Shown here piece after piece: positions 27,814 to 35,856 of a DNA stretch of 64,000 nt (positions are counted from its first letter, which is position 1; the number at the start of each line of letters is the position of its first letter). The notes beneath the pieces were generated by a model that was not told the origin of the DNA, ran no database searches, and was given only the letters and a program-made list of their open reading frames with translations. This DNA comes from Pseudoalteromonas sp. XI10 (lineage in GTDB: Bacteria; Pseudomonadota; Gammaproteobacteria; Enterobacterales; Alteromonadaceae): NCBI RefSeq assembly GCF_001469895.1, contig NZ_LOPY01000047.1:1-64000 (forward strand), written 5' to 3'. The translations under genes and the position numbers were made by a program.

Positions 27814-27902
27814 AAAATTAATACGTAACTAATTAGTAATATTCTCTAGATGGCGTTAGAATACCCTTAATTCAAGCCATATTCAGCAAAATTTGTAACA
27901 TG

Positions 27903-28199
27903 ATGAAATTATCGAACAAACAAAAGCAGTTTTTAAAAGGTCAAGCGCACAGTTTAAAACCTGTTGTATTACTTGGTGCAAACGGATTAACAGAAGGCGT
28001 TTTAGTTGAAATTGAAAGCGCTCTAGAGATTCATGAACTAATCAAAGTTAAAGTTCCTACAGATGAACGTGAAACTAAAACATTGATTTTTGATGCAATT
28101 GTTCGCGAGACAGGCGCAACAAAACTACAAACAATTGGCCATACAATTGTATTGTATCGCCAAAGCGAAGAGAAAAAGATTCAATTACCACGCGGTTAA
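27903..28199 (+). CDS. yhbY: CRM-domain RNA-binding protein YhbY
   Basis: A 98-residue single CRM (YhbY) domain protein linked to assembly of the large ribosomal subunit. LKPVVLLGANGLTEGVLVEI contains the GxxG-like loop, and HELIKVKV, ETGATKLQTIGHTIVLYR and the basic C-terminus match the family closely. The second of two adjacent ATGs is chosen because homologues begin MxLS. Its divergence from rlmE is conserved with Escherichia coli. Confidence 0.93.
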   Translation: MKLSNKQKQFLKGQAHSLKPVVLLGANGLTEGVLVEIESALEIHELIKVKVPTDERETKTLIFDAIVRETGATKLQTIGHTIVLYRQSEEKKIQLPRG

Positions 28200-28225
28200 T
28201 CCTGCCTTGTGAAATTTCGAATCAG

Positions 28226-28254
28226 AAAAAGCCAGCAAATATGCTGGCTTTTTT
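28226..28254 (+). terminator. Intrinsic terminator after yhbY
   Basis: GCCAGCA-AATA-TGCTGGC followed by T6; A5 on the left side makes it partly usable from the minus strand for the serine hydrolase gene. Confidence 0.85.
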
Positions 28255-28304
28255 GTAGGCAAAAATAATTTTGCATTAATTTGTAACTAAACTTTTTTCT
28301 TAAA

Positions 28305-29453
28305 CTATTTTTGTTCTCGTGTGTATCTAAGTACCCGATTAATAAACTCGGTGGTTAGCTCATTAATTAACCCTGTTTCTGCATTGAGAACTAAGCTAAA
28401 CCCTATGTTTAGATGCGGAAATACTACAATATCGCTGCGATAACCTTGTACCCAACCACTATGGTAATAAAGTACTTCATCATCATAGTTGTAAACACGC
28501 CAACCCAATCCATAGTAAGCATCTTTAACATGACTTCGCCAAACTCGGCGACGAGTTTCTTTTTTAGTATGTGTATATGGACGAGTTTGTTTGATCAATG
28601 CTTCAAGTGGTAATACGTCTGGGTATTGTCCTAGCTGCGCATTTAACCAAATAGCCATGTCATTTGCGCTGGCGTTCACACCTGCAGCTGCAGGCACTTT
28701 GTAGTAATTCTTCTTTAAACGAGATGTATACCAACGCTTTCTACCGCGTACATGAGGGTGAGCATAGTTGTTGTCTTTAACCATCCCCTCAAAACCAACA
28801 CTGGCATCCACCATTTTTAAAGGCGCAAAGATATATTCTGAAATCCAATGTGAGTAGTCCATCTGTGTTGATTTATAAATCACTGAGTCAATCAAACTAA
28901 ACATCACATTTTGATAGCCGTAGCACTCACTTGGTTTGCAGATAGGCTCAACAGTCAATAGCCGCTCGACAATATCAGGGTAACTCATACGAGACTCAAT
29001 CAAGTTATCGTATGCATTAGGTACCAGGCCACTAGAATGACTAAGGATGTGATAAATTTTTAAATCATCTTTGTAAGCCGTATTAGAAAAAGCAGGAATA
29101 AACTTACTTATTGGGTCATCAATATTAAACTCCCCTTGTGCTGCAAGTTTAGCGGTTAATGAGCCCGCAAAGGTTTTAGAGACTGATGCCAATCGAAAGC
29201 GGGTATGTTTATCGACTCTGCGACCTTTTTCTATTTTTGTTCGACCAATACCATTAATAAAATCATCATGACCAATATTTACAATCGCCAATGAACCACC
29301 TGGTATCCCTTTACTTTTTAATTTTCGGGTAAGGTGTTTATTGTAATCAGCAACGAAAGTTTGCCATTGCTTATCACTCGAAGCAGCTTCTCCGCTAACC
29401 AAAAGCAGTAAAAAAGAAAAAAGAAAAGGAATTAAAGATAAGCTGTACTTCAT
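28305..29453 (-). CDS. Exported serine hydrolase of the class C beta-lactamase-like family
   Basis: A 382-residue protein with a signal peptide (to about GEAAS). RLASVSKTFAGSL holds the S-x-x-K nucleophile and base of the penicillin-binding-protein/AmpC/esterase EstB fold, GYQNVMFS fits the Y-x-N element, and YYHSGWVQGYRS occupies the place of the third KTG-like motif as HSG. Members include beta-lactamases, D-aminopeptidases and esterases, so the substrate cannot be told and true beta-lactamase activity should not be assumed. Two cysteines close together (EPICKPSECYG) may form a disulfide. It is a single gene. Confidence 0.82.
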   Translation of the reverse strand: MKYSLSLIPFLFSFLLLLVSGEAASSDKQWQTFVADYNKHLTRKLKSKGIPGGSLAIVNIGHDDFINGIGRTKIEKGRRVDKHTRFRLASVSKTFAGSLTAKLAAQGEFNIDDPISKFIPAFSNTAYKDDLKIYHILSHSSGLVPNAYDNLIESRMSYPDIVERLLTVEPICKPSECYGYQNVMFSLIDSVIYKSTQMDYSHWISEYIFAPLKMVDASVGFEGMVKDNNYAHPHVRGRKRWYTSRLKKNYYKVPAAAGVNASANDMAIWLNAQLGQYPDVLPLEALIKQTRPYTHTKKETRRRVWRSHVKDAYYGLGWRVYNYDDEVLYYHSGWVQGYRSDIVVFPHLNIGFSLVLNAETGLINELTTEFINRVLRYTREQK

Positions 29454-29550
29454 TATTTATTTTTTTAAGTCTGTTTAGGAAGTTTCTTATAACATAATAT
29501 CATGAACTTTTGCCTCGACTAACGTACAATACGCTTAATCTTAAATATTT

Positions 29551-30375
29551 ATGGGTAGATTAATCTTTATGCGCTTACTTGTAGTTTTGTTTTTTACTTT
29601 AATTTCAGCTGGTTGCGCCCTTAAACCAGAGCCAGCTCCATTACTTTCGATGCCAAAGAAACCAAGCTTACAAAGCCAACGTTTTCAAGTAGAGTATAAA
29701 ACAGAGCATGCGGCTCCTAAAGTAAAGTCGGTGCAATTGCCTGCACATACTGTGAGTAAAAATCAAACTGTGATGATAGTTGCCGACAAAACCAGTGTGA
29801 CTGATACTCTTTATGGTCAGCTTACTGAAGCACTTGCAGCCAAACAATTAAAGGTTGTAGAAGATAGCACTAAAGCAGATTATACCCTATCTATTCACCA
29901 GCTTGATCTTGAACTGATTGAAGACACAGAATATCAATTAATCAAACCTGAAAAGCCTCTGCCTTTATTTGATGAAGTTGCAAAACAGTTTCCCGTTCAG
30001 CAATGTGCGACTATTTTAGGTCAAGTAAGCATGCGCTTAACTCACAAGAAAACCGGTGATGTTGTGTGGTTCGCAAAATCATCAATTGATAGCGCAAGCT
30101 TTCATCGTGAGCCACTTATTTATAGCTTTGTACAACAGCAAGTAATCAAGAATGAGCTTGAAGTAGCGAGCTTTGTGCACGAGCAAAACTCGGAACAAGC
30201 TCGCATGGCGCGAATTAATCAAGAAGTGACAATTCCTGCTTATCAAACTATCACGCAAATGACCGCCTTAAAAAAAGAGCAAGGCCCGTGTAACCGCACT
30301 GAAATTAGCGCGCTTACGCCTATGATGCAGTACTACCTGAGCAGCATTTTAATCGATAAAATAAAAGTTCAGTAA
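29551..30375 (+). CDS. Lipoprotein of unknown function
   Basis: A predicted lipoprotein of 274 residues: the signal ends in the lipobox ISAGC. It starts at ATG 29551 or, equally likely, ATG 29569 (MRLLVVLFF...). The mature part begins proline-rich and then holds one domain with alternating strands (KNQTVMIVADKTSVTDTLYG, ADYTLSIHQLDLELIED, GQVSMRLTHKKTGDVVWFAK), a pattern seen in periplasmic lipoproteins that form oligomers. I do not recognise the family. It precedes the first MipA module on the same strand, but a hairpin separates them. Confidence 0.7.
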   Translation: MGRLIFMRLLVVLFFTLISAGCALKPEPAPLLSMPKKPSLQSQRFQVEYKTEHAAPKVKSVQLPAHTVSKNQTVMIVADKTSVTDTLYGQLTEALAAKQLKVVEDSTKADYTLSIHQLDLELIEDTEYQLIKPEKPLPLFDEVAKQFPVQQCATILGQVSMRLTHKKTGDVVWFAKSSIDSASFHREPLIYSFVQQQVIKNELEVASFVHEQNSEQARMARINQEVTIPAYQTITQMTALKKEQGPCNRTEISALTPMMQYYLSSILIDKIKVQ

Positions 30376-30384
30376 CTAACTTTT

Positions 30385-30415
30385 GCTGTTTGTCTGCCCA
30401 TAGGCAAACAGCTTC
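30385..30415 (+). terminator. Probable terminator hairpin
   Basis: The arms GCTGTTTG and CAAACAGC enclose a further GCC/GGC pairing, followed by the imperfect T-rich TTCCTTCTT. It separates the lipoprotein gene from the MipA module. Confidence 0.45.
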
Positions 30416-30460
30416 CTTCTTGAATTTGCAACACTTTCTTACACTTCCAATTTCTGTCAC

Positions 30461-30474
30461 TACATTTTTTTACA
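30461..30474 (+). promoter_or_regulatory. RstA-box-like site upstream of the first MipA module
   Basis: TACATTTTTTTACA matches the RstA consensus TACATNTNGTTACA at all but one defined position and lies 67 bases before the start. Further TTACA copies lie nearby (30440-30444 and 30476-30480). The module encodes an RstA-like regulator, so autoregulation is plausible. Confidence 0.4.
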
Positions 30475-30540
30475 GATTACAGGAACTCCTTAACAATATA
30501 CTATAAGCTATTACCCTTTCTCACAGACAAGGAAGCAACG

Positions 30541-31380
30541 TTGCGAGCTTACAGTGCCTTATTATTGATATGTTTAACCTTGCTTAGTACCACAAGCCAA
30601 GCAAGTAACCGCTATTATGCAGACAATACTTTAGAGCCAAGCCAAGGCTTTGCATGGGACTGGGGCATTGGTTTAGGTTACTACATTGAAGATTCTTACC
30701 TTGTAGGCATGGACTCTTACAATGATGGTATAGAGCCTGACGTACACCTCGCCGTTTCTTACGACAGCTTTTACCTTGATTACGACCAAAGCCAACTTAG
30801 CGGCGGTTTAACCCTAGGTTACAGCGTTATCGATAAATTTGAATGGGGCTTAGATATTGTCGGCACCAACGTTCAATCTGGCTTTGATGAAACAGGCTTA
30901 AATATTTATGGTAACGATGTTATCGAAGAGCTTGAAGGGATCAGAACACGCGACTACGACTTTGATGTAGGCCTTCGCCTATCACGTCGATTTGAAAATT
31001 CGCAAATATCATTTGAGTACTTACATGATATTTCAGGAGCACATAATGGCTGGGTGATGAATTCGTTTTTTAGCCAGATCATCCCTTGGCGAAATTGGGA
31101 ATTTCGCTCTGGCGTTGGCTTAAGTGCCTACTCAGAAGACTTTACAAATTACTACTTTGGCATTTCAGAAGCTGAAGCGCTAGAAAGTCGCCCTGTATAT
31201 AACCCAGATACCTCTTACAGCCTTATTTTTGAATTTCATGCAGAATACCCAATTAACAGGCATTGGGTGTTTCTAACTGGTTGGTTATCGACTTGGTTTT
31301 CAAACGATATTCACCAAAGCCCTATAATTTCTCAAGAGTATCAGCATAAAGCCAAGGTAGGCGTGCGTTATGTTTTCTAA
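30541..31380 (+). CDS. MipA/OmpV-family outer-membrane protein (module 1)
   Basis: A 279-residue exported beta-barrel protein. The signal peptide ends near SQA; the mature protein has alternating amphipathic strands rich in Y, W and D and ends in an aromatic residue (HKAKVGVRYVF), as outer-membrane barrels do. The overall pattern (FAWDWGIGLGYYIEDSYL ... AVSYDSFYLDYDQSQL) is that of the MipA/OmpV family, whose members bind the MltA murein hydrolase or respond to osmotic and antimicrobial stress. The start is TTG with AAGGA seven bases upstream. It overlaps the DUF3019 gene by 11 bases. A second member occurs at 41775-42659. Confidence 0.8.
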   Translation: MRAYSALLLICLTLLSTTSQASNRYYADNTLEPSQGFAWDWGIGLGYYIEDSYLVGMDSYNDGIEPDVHLAVSYDSFYLDYDQSQLSGGLTLGYSVIDKFEWGLDIVGTNVQSGFDETGLNIYGNDVIEELEGIRTRDYDFDVGLRLSRRFENSQISFEYLHDISGAHNGWVMNSFFSQIIPWRNWEFRSGVGLSAYSEDFTNYYFGISEAEALESRPVYNPDTSYSLIFEFHAEYPINRHWVFLTGWLSTWFSNDIHQSPIISQEYQHKAKVGVRYVF

Positions 31381-31771
31381 GTATTACTTGTGCTTTACCT
31401 TATTACTATCGGGGCCATTACTCGCTGAGCAACAGCCTGCAGGTAAGAAAGATATTGAAAATGCGTTAGTTGCCCTGCCCGACACTTGCGTAGCGCTGCG
31501 TGAAGGTAGAAATTGCTTCGCTGAAGTTGATTTAACATGGCATCAGCAACAAGTTGGCAATTACTGCTTACGTAACGCACAAAGCAAGCACATTATTCAG
31601 TGCTGGTTGATGCAACAAAAAGGCTTATTTAGATACCAATTTGATTCAGCAGAAACCATAGGTTTTGAACTTATAAGCAGTGATAACGGTAAGGTTGTTG
31701 CAAGCACTGAAATACAATTACAGTGGGTCTATCAAAATCGTCAGAAGAAACGTCGTTGGAGACTGTTCTAA
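31370..31771 (+). CDS. DUF3019-family secreted protein (module 1)
   Basis: A 133-residue exported protein with the signal peptide MFSKYYLCFTLLLSGPLLA. Four cysteines lie at ALPDTCVALR, GRNCFAEV, GNYCLRN and HIIQCWLM; the same four occur in the second copy (41387-41773), so two disulfides are likely. QCW....KGL is the best-conserved stretch. The tail is strongly basic and aromatic (QKKRRWRLF). It probably acts in the periplasm together with the outer-membrane protein encoded just before and the sensor kinase encoded just after. The role is unknown. Confidence 0.8.
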   Translation: MFSKYYLCFTLLLSGPLLAEQQPAGKKDIENALVALPDTCVALREGRNCFAEVDLTWHQQQVGNYCLRNAQSKHIIQCWLMQQKGLFRYQFDSAETIGFELISSDNGKVVASTEIQLQWVYQNRQKKRRWRLF

Positions 31772-31784
31772 GCAGGAGTAAATA

Positions 31785-32492
31785 ATGGAACATTACGGAA
31801 CTATCTTATTAGTAGAAGATGATATTTCTCTCGCCAATTGGGTTGCGGAATATTTAATTGAACAAGGCTATCAAACAATCATATGCCAACGTGGCGATCA
31901 AGTGGTTGAACAGGTGCGTAAAACAAACCCTGACTTAGTTTTGTTAGATATTATGCTGCCTGGTCAAGACGGTATTAGTGTGTGCCGTGATTTAAGACAG
32001 TTTTATCAGGCCCCGATTATTATGCTCACCGCACGTGATGATGAAATGGATGAAGTGATTGGCCTTGAAGTTGGTGCCAGTGATTACATGATGAAACCCG
32101 TTCGCCCTCGCGCTTTATTAGCACGTATAAAAGCAGCACTTCGCTCTAAATCAGACACACAAGAATCAAGCACAAGCTCTGAGCTTATTAATGTGGGTAA
32201 GTTATCAATCAATACTGAGTCACGTACTGTATATTTAGCAAACGAAGAAGTGCATATTTCAAGCGCTGAGTACCTACTACTGCATTATTTAGCAAGTAAT
32301 GCAGGTCAAGTGGTTTCACGTGATGCAGTGTTTAAGGCAACGAAAGGGCGCGAATATGATGGCTTAGACAGAAGTGTGGATGTGCTGATTTCATCATTAC
32401 GTAAAAAATTTAATGATGACCCTCAGCACCCTGAAAAAATTAAGACTATCTGGGGCAAAGGCTATTTACTTGTTGCCACCGCTTGGCAATAA
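31785..32492 (+). CDS. RstA-like OmpR-family response regulator (module 1)
   Basis: A 235-residue two-domain regulator. The receiver domain has the acidic pair in LLVEDD, the phosphorylation Asp in LVLLDIMLPGQDG, the conserved Thr in MLTARDD and Lys in MMKP. The C-terminal winged helix contains SAEYLLLHYLA, GREYDGLDRSVDVLISSLRK and IKTIWGKGYLL. RGDQVVEQ and NPDLVLLDIMLPG closely resemble Escherichia coli RstA. AGGAG precedes the ATG. It lies 13 bases after the DUF3019 gene and 12 before the kinase gene, so the four genes form an operon. Confidence 0.88.
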   Translation: MEHYGTILLVEDDISLANWVAEYLIEQGYQTIICQRGDQVVEQVRKTNPDLVLLDIMLPGQDGISVCRDLRQFYQAPIIMLTARDDEMDEVIGLEVGASDYMMKPVRPRALLARIKAALRSKSDTQESSTSSELINVGKLSINTESRTVYLANEEVHISSAEYLLLHYLASNAGQVVSRDAVFKATKGREYDGLDRSVDVLISSLRKKFNDDPQHPEKIKTIWGKGYLLVATAWQ

Positions 32493-32504
32493 CGACTCGC
32501 GCCT

Positions 32505-33794
32505 GTGAAAAAGTTCTATATCTCACTCCTTGGCAGTGCCCTGCTTTCAATCATCGTGTTGGGTTGGCTAATTGATGCTTTTAGCCAACAAACCCAAGCA
32601 CCTCAGGATGTGTTTTCTAGCGAAACACAAATGATTAAAGGCTTTGCAAAGCAACTCGCTAAGCATGATGCTAAAGATCGTGAGCAAGCTATTGCGGATA
32701 TTAACCAAAACTTTGCTGTGCAACTAGAGTATCGCCCTACACAGTCGCTCGCGCTACCTCATTCATTGTTAGCACAAATGACCCAACCTAGCGGCCTTAT
32801 CCTCGAAGATCAGCAAGGCTACTATTTACTTTACAGTGAAGCAGCTTTAGGCTCACACCACTTAAAAATGCGTTTAGATAAAGACTTAACACACGAGCAA
32901 GGCAACGATGTATTACTCACCTTGTTGTTCTACGCTGGGTTATGTGTATTTATGGGCTTTATCATTGCGCCACTGGCCAAGCGTTTAACGGTATTAAACG
33001 AAGCGGCACAACGCTTTGCTAAAGGTGATTTAAAAAGCCGTATTCACTTATCTCACTTTACCTATATCAAAGATGTTGAGCTGACATTTAACCGTATGGC
33101 GAGTCAAATTGAAAAACTCCTTGATGAAAATAAGTTAATGGCATCAAGTTTATCTCACGATATTCGCACACCTATCGCCTGCTTAAGATTTGGTCTCGAG
33201 GCAGCGCAAGACTGCCCTAATGACGAAAAGCGCCTTGAGTATCTTGCTCGAATGGAAAACGACTTAGACCAAATGGAGTCAATGCTAAAAAGCTATCTGG
33301 CATTTGCAACCCTTGAGCAAAAAGCGAATCAGTTGACCTTTAATCATTCTGATCTAGAAACCTATATTCTTACTTTAATTCATCAAATTGAGCCCAAGCT
33401 TGAACAACAAGGCTTGCGCATTAATCACCTCGTTGAAGGCGGTGATATTTGTGCGGATTTACACTGGTTAGCTCGGGCCATTGTCAATTTATTAAGTAAT
33501 GCTTGCGACTTTGCTGAATCAGAAATTTTACTCAGTGCAACGAGTACCAGTGAATCCGTTACCATAAAAATTGAAGATGACGGTCCGGGTGTCAGCGAAC
33601 AAAACTGGCAAAAAGTATTTAGTCCATTTTTCCAAGAACAAACACATCGTAACCGGGATGGAGAAAGCTACGGGCTTGGTCTTGCTATCGTTGCGAAAGT
33701 TGTTGATTGGCATCATGGCACGGTCGAAGTATCAAAAAGTAAGCAGCTAGGTGGCGCGTGTTTTACTCTTTCAATTCAAAATAAAAGCCAATAA
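32505..33794 (+). CDS. RstB-like sensor histidine kinase (module 1)
   Basis: A 429-residue inner-membrane kinase. A first membrane helix (residues about 5-25), a periplasmic sensor of some 110 residues, and a second helix (about 146-165) are followed by a HAMP linker, the dimerisation domain with the phospho-accepting His in SLSHDIRTPIACLRF, and the ATPase domain (N box in ARAIVNLLSNAC, G1 IEDDGPGVSE, G2 YGLGLAIV). It appears complete and active and should phosphorylate the regulator encoded just upstream. The start is GTG with no clear ribosome-binding site. The signal is unknown. Confidence 0.88.
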   Translation: MKKFYISLLGSALLSIIVLGWLIDAFSQQTQAPQDVFSSETQMIKGFAKQLAKHDAKDREQAIADINQNFAVQLEYRPTQSLALPHSLLAQMTQPSGLILEDQQGYYLLYSEAALGSHHLKMRLDKDLTHEQGNDVLLTLLFYAGLCVFMGFIIAPLAKRLTVLNEAAQRFAKGDLKSRIHLSHFTYIKDVELTFNRMASQIEKLLDENKLMASSLSHDIRTPIACLRFGLEAAQDCPNDEKRLEYLARMENDLDQMESMLKSYLAFATLEQKANQLTFNHSDLETYILTLIHQIEPKLEQQGLRINHLVEGGDICADLHWLARAIVNLLSNACDFAESEILLSATSTSESVTIKIEDDGPGVSEQNWQKVFSPFFQEQTHRNRDGESYGLGLAIVAKVVDWHHGTVEVSKSKQLGGACFTLSIQNKSQ

Positions 33795-33851
33795 ACATGT
33801 TTCATTTGTGTTAATTGTTTCGTATTGTAATGCGCAATTGCACGAATTCTA

Positions 33852-33939
33852 CGCTGACAGCTCGCACATAACGAAGAACAACGAAAATGCGGATGATTAA
33901 CCCTTTTTATTTAGTGTTAATTCGAGTAGATTGTCAGCG
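33852..33939 (+). promoter_or_regulatory. Long-range inverted repeat in the leader of the NSS transporter gene
   Basis: CGCTGACA (33852-33859) and TGTCAGCG (33932-33939) are perfect complements, with further CTCG/CGAG pairing inside. They lie 28-115 bases before the transporter start and may fold the leader RNA. It does not look like the glycine riboswitch often found before related transporters. Confidence 0.35.
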
Positions 33940-33967
33940 CCGTCACAAATAGAGAAGTAACAATAAT

Positions 33968-35320
33968 ATGAGCGCATCACGTGGGGAGTTCAGCTCCCGC
34001 TTTGGATTTATTATGGCTGCAGCAGGCTCTGCTGTTGGCTTAGGAAATATTTGGGGTTTCCCAACACAAACTGCAAGTAATGGCGGTGCCGCGTTTTTAG
34101 TGGCTTATTTAGTGTTAGCATTTTGTCTTGCTTATCCTGCTTTAATGGCTGAGTTAGTAATTGGTCGTCATGGTCAAGCTAATGCCGTCACTTCACTTCG
34201 AAAAGTAACGAATCAAGCATGGCAAAAGAAGTTCGCCTTCATGGTGGGTTTTGGCGGTATTATTTGTGCGGGTCTAATTTTAAGCTTCTATGCGATTGTG
34301 GCTGGCTGGATGCTGAGTGCGACCCTCGAACCTGTTGCACAATTAGTCGGGCAAGAGCAAGCTGGCACTTGGCTTAGTGAGCAGTCACTATCAAGAAACC
34401 TTTTATTTACTGCTGGATTTATTATTCTAACCGTCTCTATTATCTCTAAAGGCGTAGAAAACGGCATCGAAAAGTGGTCTAAGCGCTTAATGCCTGCCCT
34501 GTTAGGTATTTTGTTTATGCTAATCATCTATGTAATGACGCAAGATGGCGCAATGGAAGGTCTAAAAGCATACTTAGTGCCAGACTTTTCATCGATTTTA
34601 AACCCTGAGTTATTAGTGAATGCGTTAGGACAAGCATTTTTCTCATTGTCGCTTGGTACCAGCGTAATGATCATCTACGGCTCATACATTAGCAAAAAAG
34701 AAAATCTAGTATCACTAGGTGCTTATGTGACTTTGATCGATGTATTCATTGCCTTTGTAGCCGGTTTACTAATTATTCCGGCTATGTATGTTGCTCAAGC
34801 TCAAGGCGTACAAATTTTCTCTGCTGAAGGCGCACTACTTTCAGAAGATACCTTAGTATTCCAAGTTCTGCCGGCACTTTTCACTAGCATGGGTGATGTG
34901 GGTATTTTTGTTGGCTTTGCTTTTTTCGCGTTAATGAGTATTGCAGCGTTAACCTCATCGATTTCGATGCTAGAAGCACCGGTTTCTTATGCTGTTGAAC
35001 GCTTTGCGTTAAAGCGTGTGCAAGCTACATGGATCATTGGCGGTATTATTGCCCTCATTAGTTTTACAATTGTCTTTAACCTAGGCACCTTGTTTGGCTT
35101 TGTGATCACCTTAACCACTAAGATTGGTCAACCGATTCTAGGCTTAATGTGTTGTATTTTTGTTGGTTGGATTTGGCATCGCGCTTCGTTACTAAAAGAG
35201 ATTCAACAAGGATGCCCTGAAGCAGCCAATAGCTTCTTCTGGAAAGTATGGCCATGGTATATCAAGTTTATTTGTCCACTAGCCATTTCGCTCGTATTTG
35301 CTAACTCTCTGTTAAGCTAA
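33968..35320 (+). CDS. Sodium-dependent amino acid transporter (NSS/SLC6 family)
   Basis: A 450-residue inner-membrane symporter with about eleven hydrophobic segments, as in bacterial members of this family with the LeuT fold. The broken first helix is easy to see: FGFIMAAAGSAVGLGNIWGF, then PTQTASNGGAAFLVAY, holding the sodium and substrate sites. GLKAYLVPDFS and LGQAFFSLSLGTSVMIIYGS (helix 6) are also typical. The substrate is probably an amino acid such as tyrosine, tryptophan or alanine; it cannot be read from the sequence. It is a single gene after the first module. Confidence 0.88.
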   Translation: MSASRGEFSSRFGFIMAAAGSAVGLGNIWGFPTQTASNGGAAFLVAYLVLAFCLAYPALMAELVIGRHGQANAVTSLRKVTNQAWQKKFAFMVGFGGIICAGLILSFYAIVAGWMLSATLEPVAQLVGQEQAGTWLSEQSLSRNLLFTAGFIILTVSIISKGVENGIEKWSKRLMPALLGILFMLIIYVMTQDGAMEGLKAYLVPDFSSILNPELLVNALGQAFFSLSLGTSVMIIYGSYISKKENLVSLGAYVTLIDVFIAFVAGLLIIPAMYVAQAQGVQIFSAEGALLSEDTLVFQVLPALFTSMGDVGIFVGFAFFALMSIAALTSSISMLEAPVSYAVERFALKRVQATWIIGGIIALISFTIVFNLGTLFGFVITLTTKIGQPILGLMCCIFVGWIWHRASLLKEIQQGCPEAANSFFWKVWPWYIKFICPLAISLVFANSLLS

Positions 35321-35328
35321 CAAATGTT

Positions 35329-35365
35329 TGTGTTTGAAGTGGCCATTTAGGCTACTTCAAACACA
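35329..35365. terminator. Convergent stem-loop between the transporter and ElaA-like genes
   Basis: The arms TGTGTTTGAAGTGGCC and GGCTACTTCAAACACA pair over 15 of 16 positions around ATTTA. No T-tract follows on either strand, so it may act by protecting mRNA 3' ends. It overlaps the stop codon of the ElaA-like gene. Confidence 0.5.
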
Positions 35366-35789
35366 TATCTTGATGTGGAATGCCATCTTCTAGGTAATCA
35401 TCCCCCACATTTTCAAAACCAAATTGCTGATAAAACCCTGTTAAATAACACTGAGCACCAATCATAATCGCTTTGTCAGGCCAATGCTCTTTACATGTGT
35501 CTATCGCAGTTTGCACAAGCTTACTCGCCAAACCTTCACCACGAAATTGCTCTGCTACCAGCACACGACCAAATGCGCTCAATTGCTCATTCTTTTTATA
35601 GCATCGTGCATAGGCTGCCACTTGCTGATCTTTAAACAAGAACACGTGCTGGGTCAGTTCATTGTTATCTACTTCGTCAATTTCTGGGTAAGGGCAAGTT
35701 TGCTCTACCACAAATACATCAACCCGTGCCCGTAAAATGGCAAATAACTCATCTTTACTGAGTTCGCTATAACTTTTAACAGAAAACAT
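35352..35789 (-). CDS. ElaA-like GNAT acetyltransferase
   Basis: A 145-residue GNAT protein of the ElaA group. YSELSKDELFAILRARVDVF, then VVEQTCPYPEIDEVDN, is the family signature. The acetyl-CoA region is FGRVLVAEQFRGEGLASKLV (R-G-x-G-L-A), and IMIGAQCYLTGFYQQFGFEN is the C-terminal element. The substrate is unknown. It is a single gene downstream of the Spo0M-like gene, with a terminator between them. Confidence 0.85.
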   Translation of the reverse strand: MFSVKSYSELSKDELFAILRARVDVFVVEQTCPYPEIDEVDNNELTQHVFLFKDQQVAAYARCYKKNEQLSAFGRVLVAEQFRGEGLASKLVQTAIDTCKEHWPDKAIMIGAQCYLTGFYQQFGFENVGDDYLEDGIPHQDMCLK

Positions 35790-35808
35790 AACTCTCCTTT
35801 ATGAAGAC

Positions 35809-35832
35809 AAAAAACCCAGCCGTAGCTGGGTT
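35809..35832 (-). terminator. Intrinsic terminator after the Spo0M-like gene
   Basis: On the minus strand AACCCAGC-TACG-GCTGGGTT is followed by T4-6. It lies 25 bases after the Spo0M-like gene and separates it from the ElaA-like gene. Confidence 0.8.
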
Positions 35833-35856
35833 TTAACTAACTTAATTGCAGTTAGC

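Noticed and set aside
28305..29453. Reading the serine hydrolase as a resistance beta-lactamase
   Set aside because: Only the general S-x-x-K / Y-x-N pattern is present and the third motif is HSG; many family members are peptidases or esterases.
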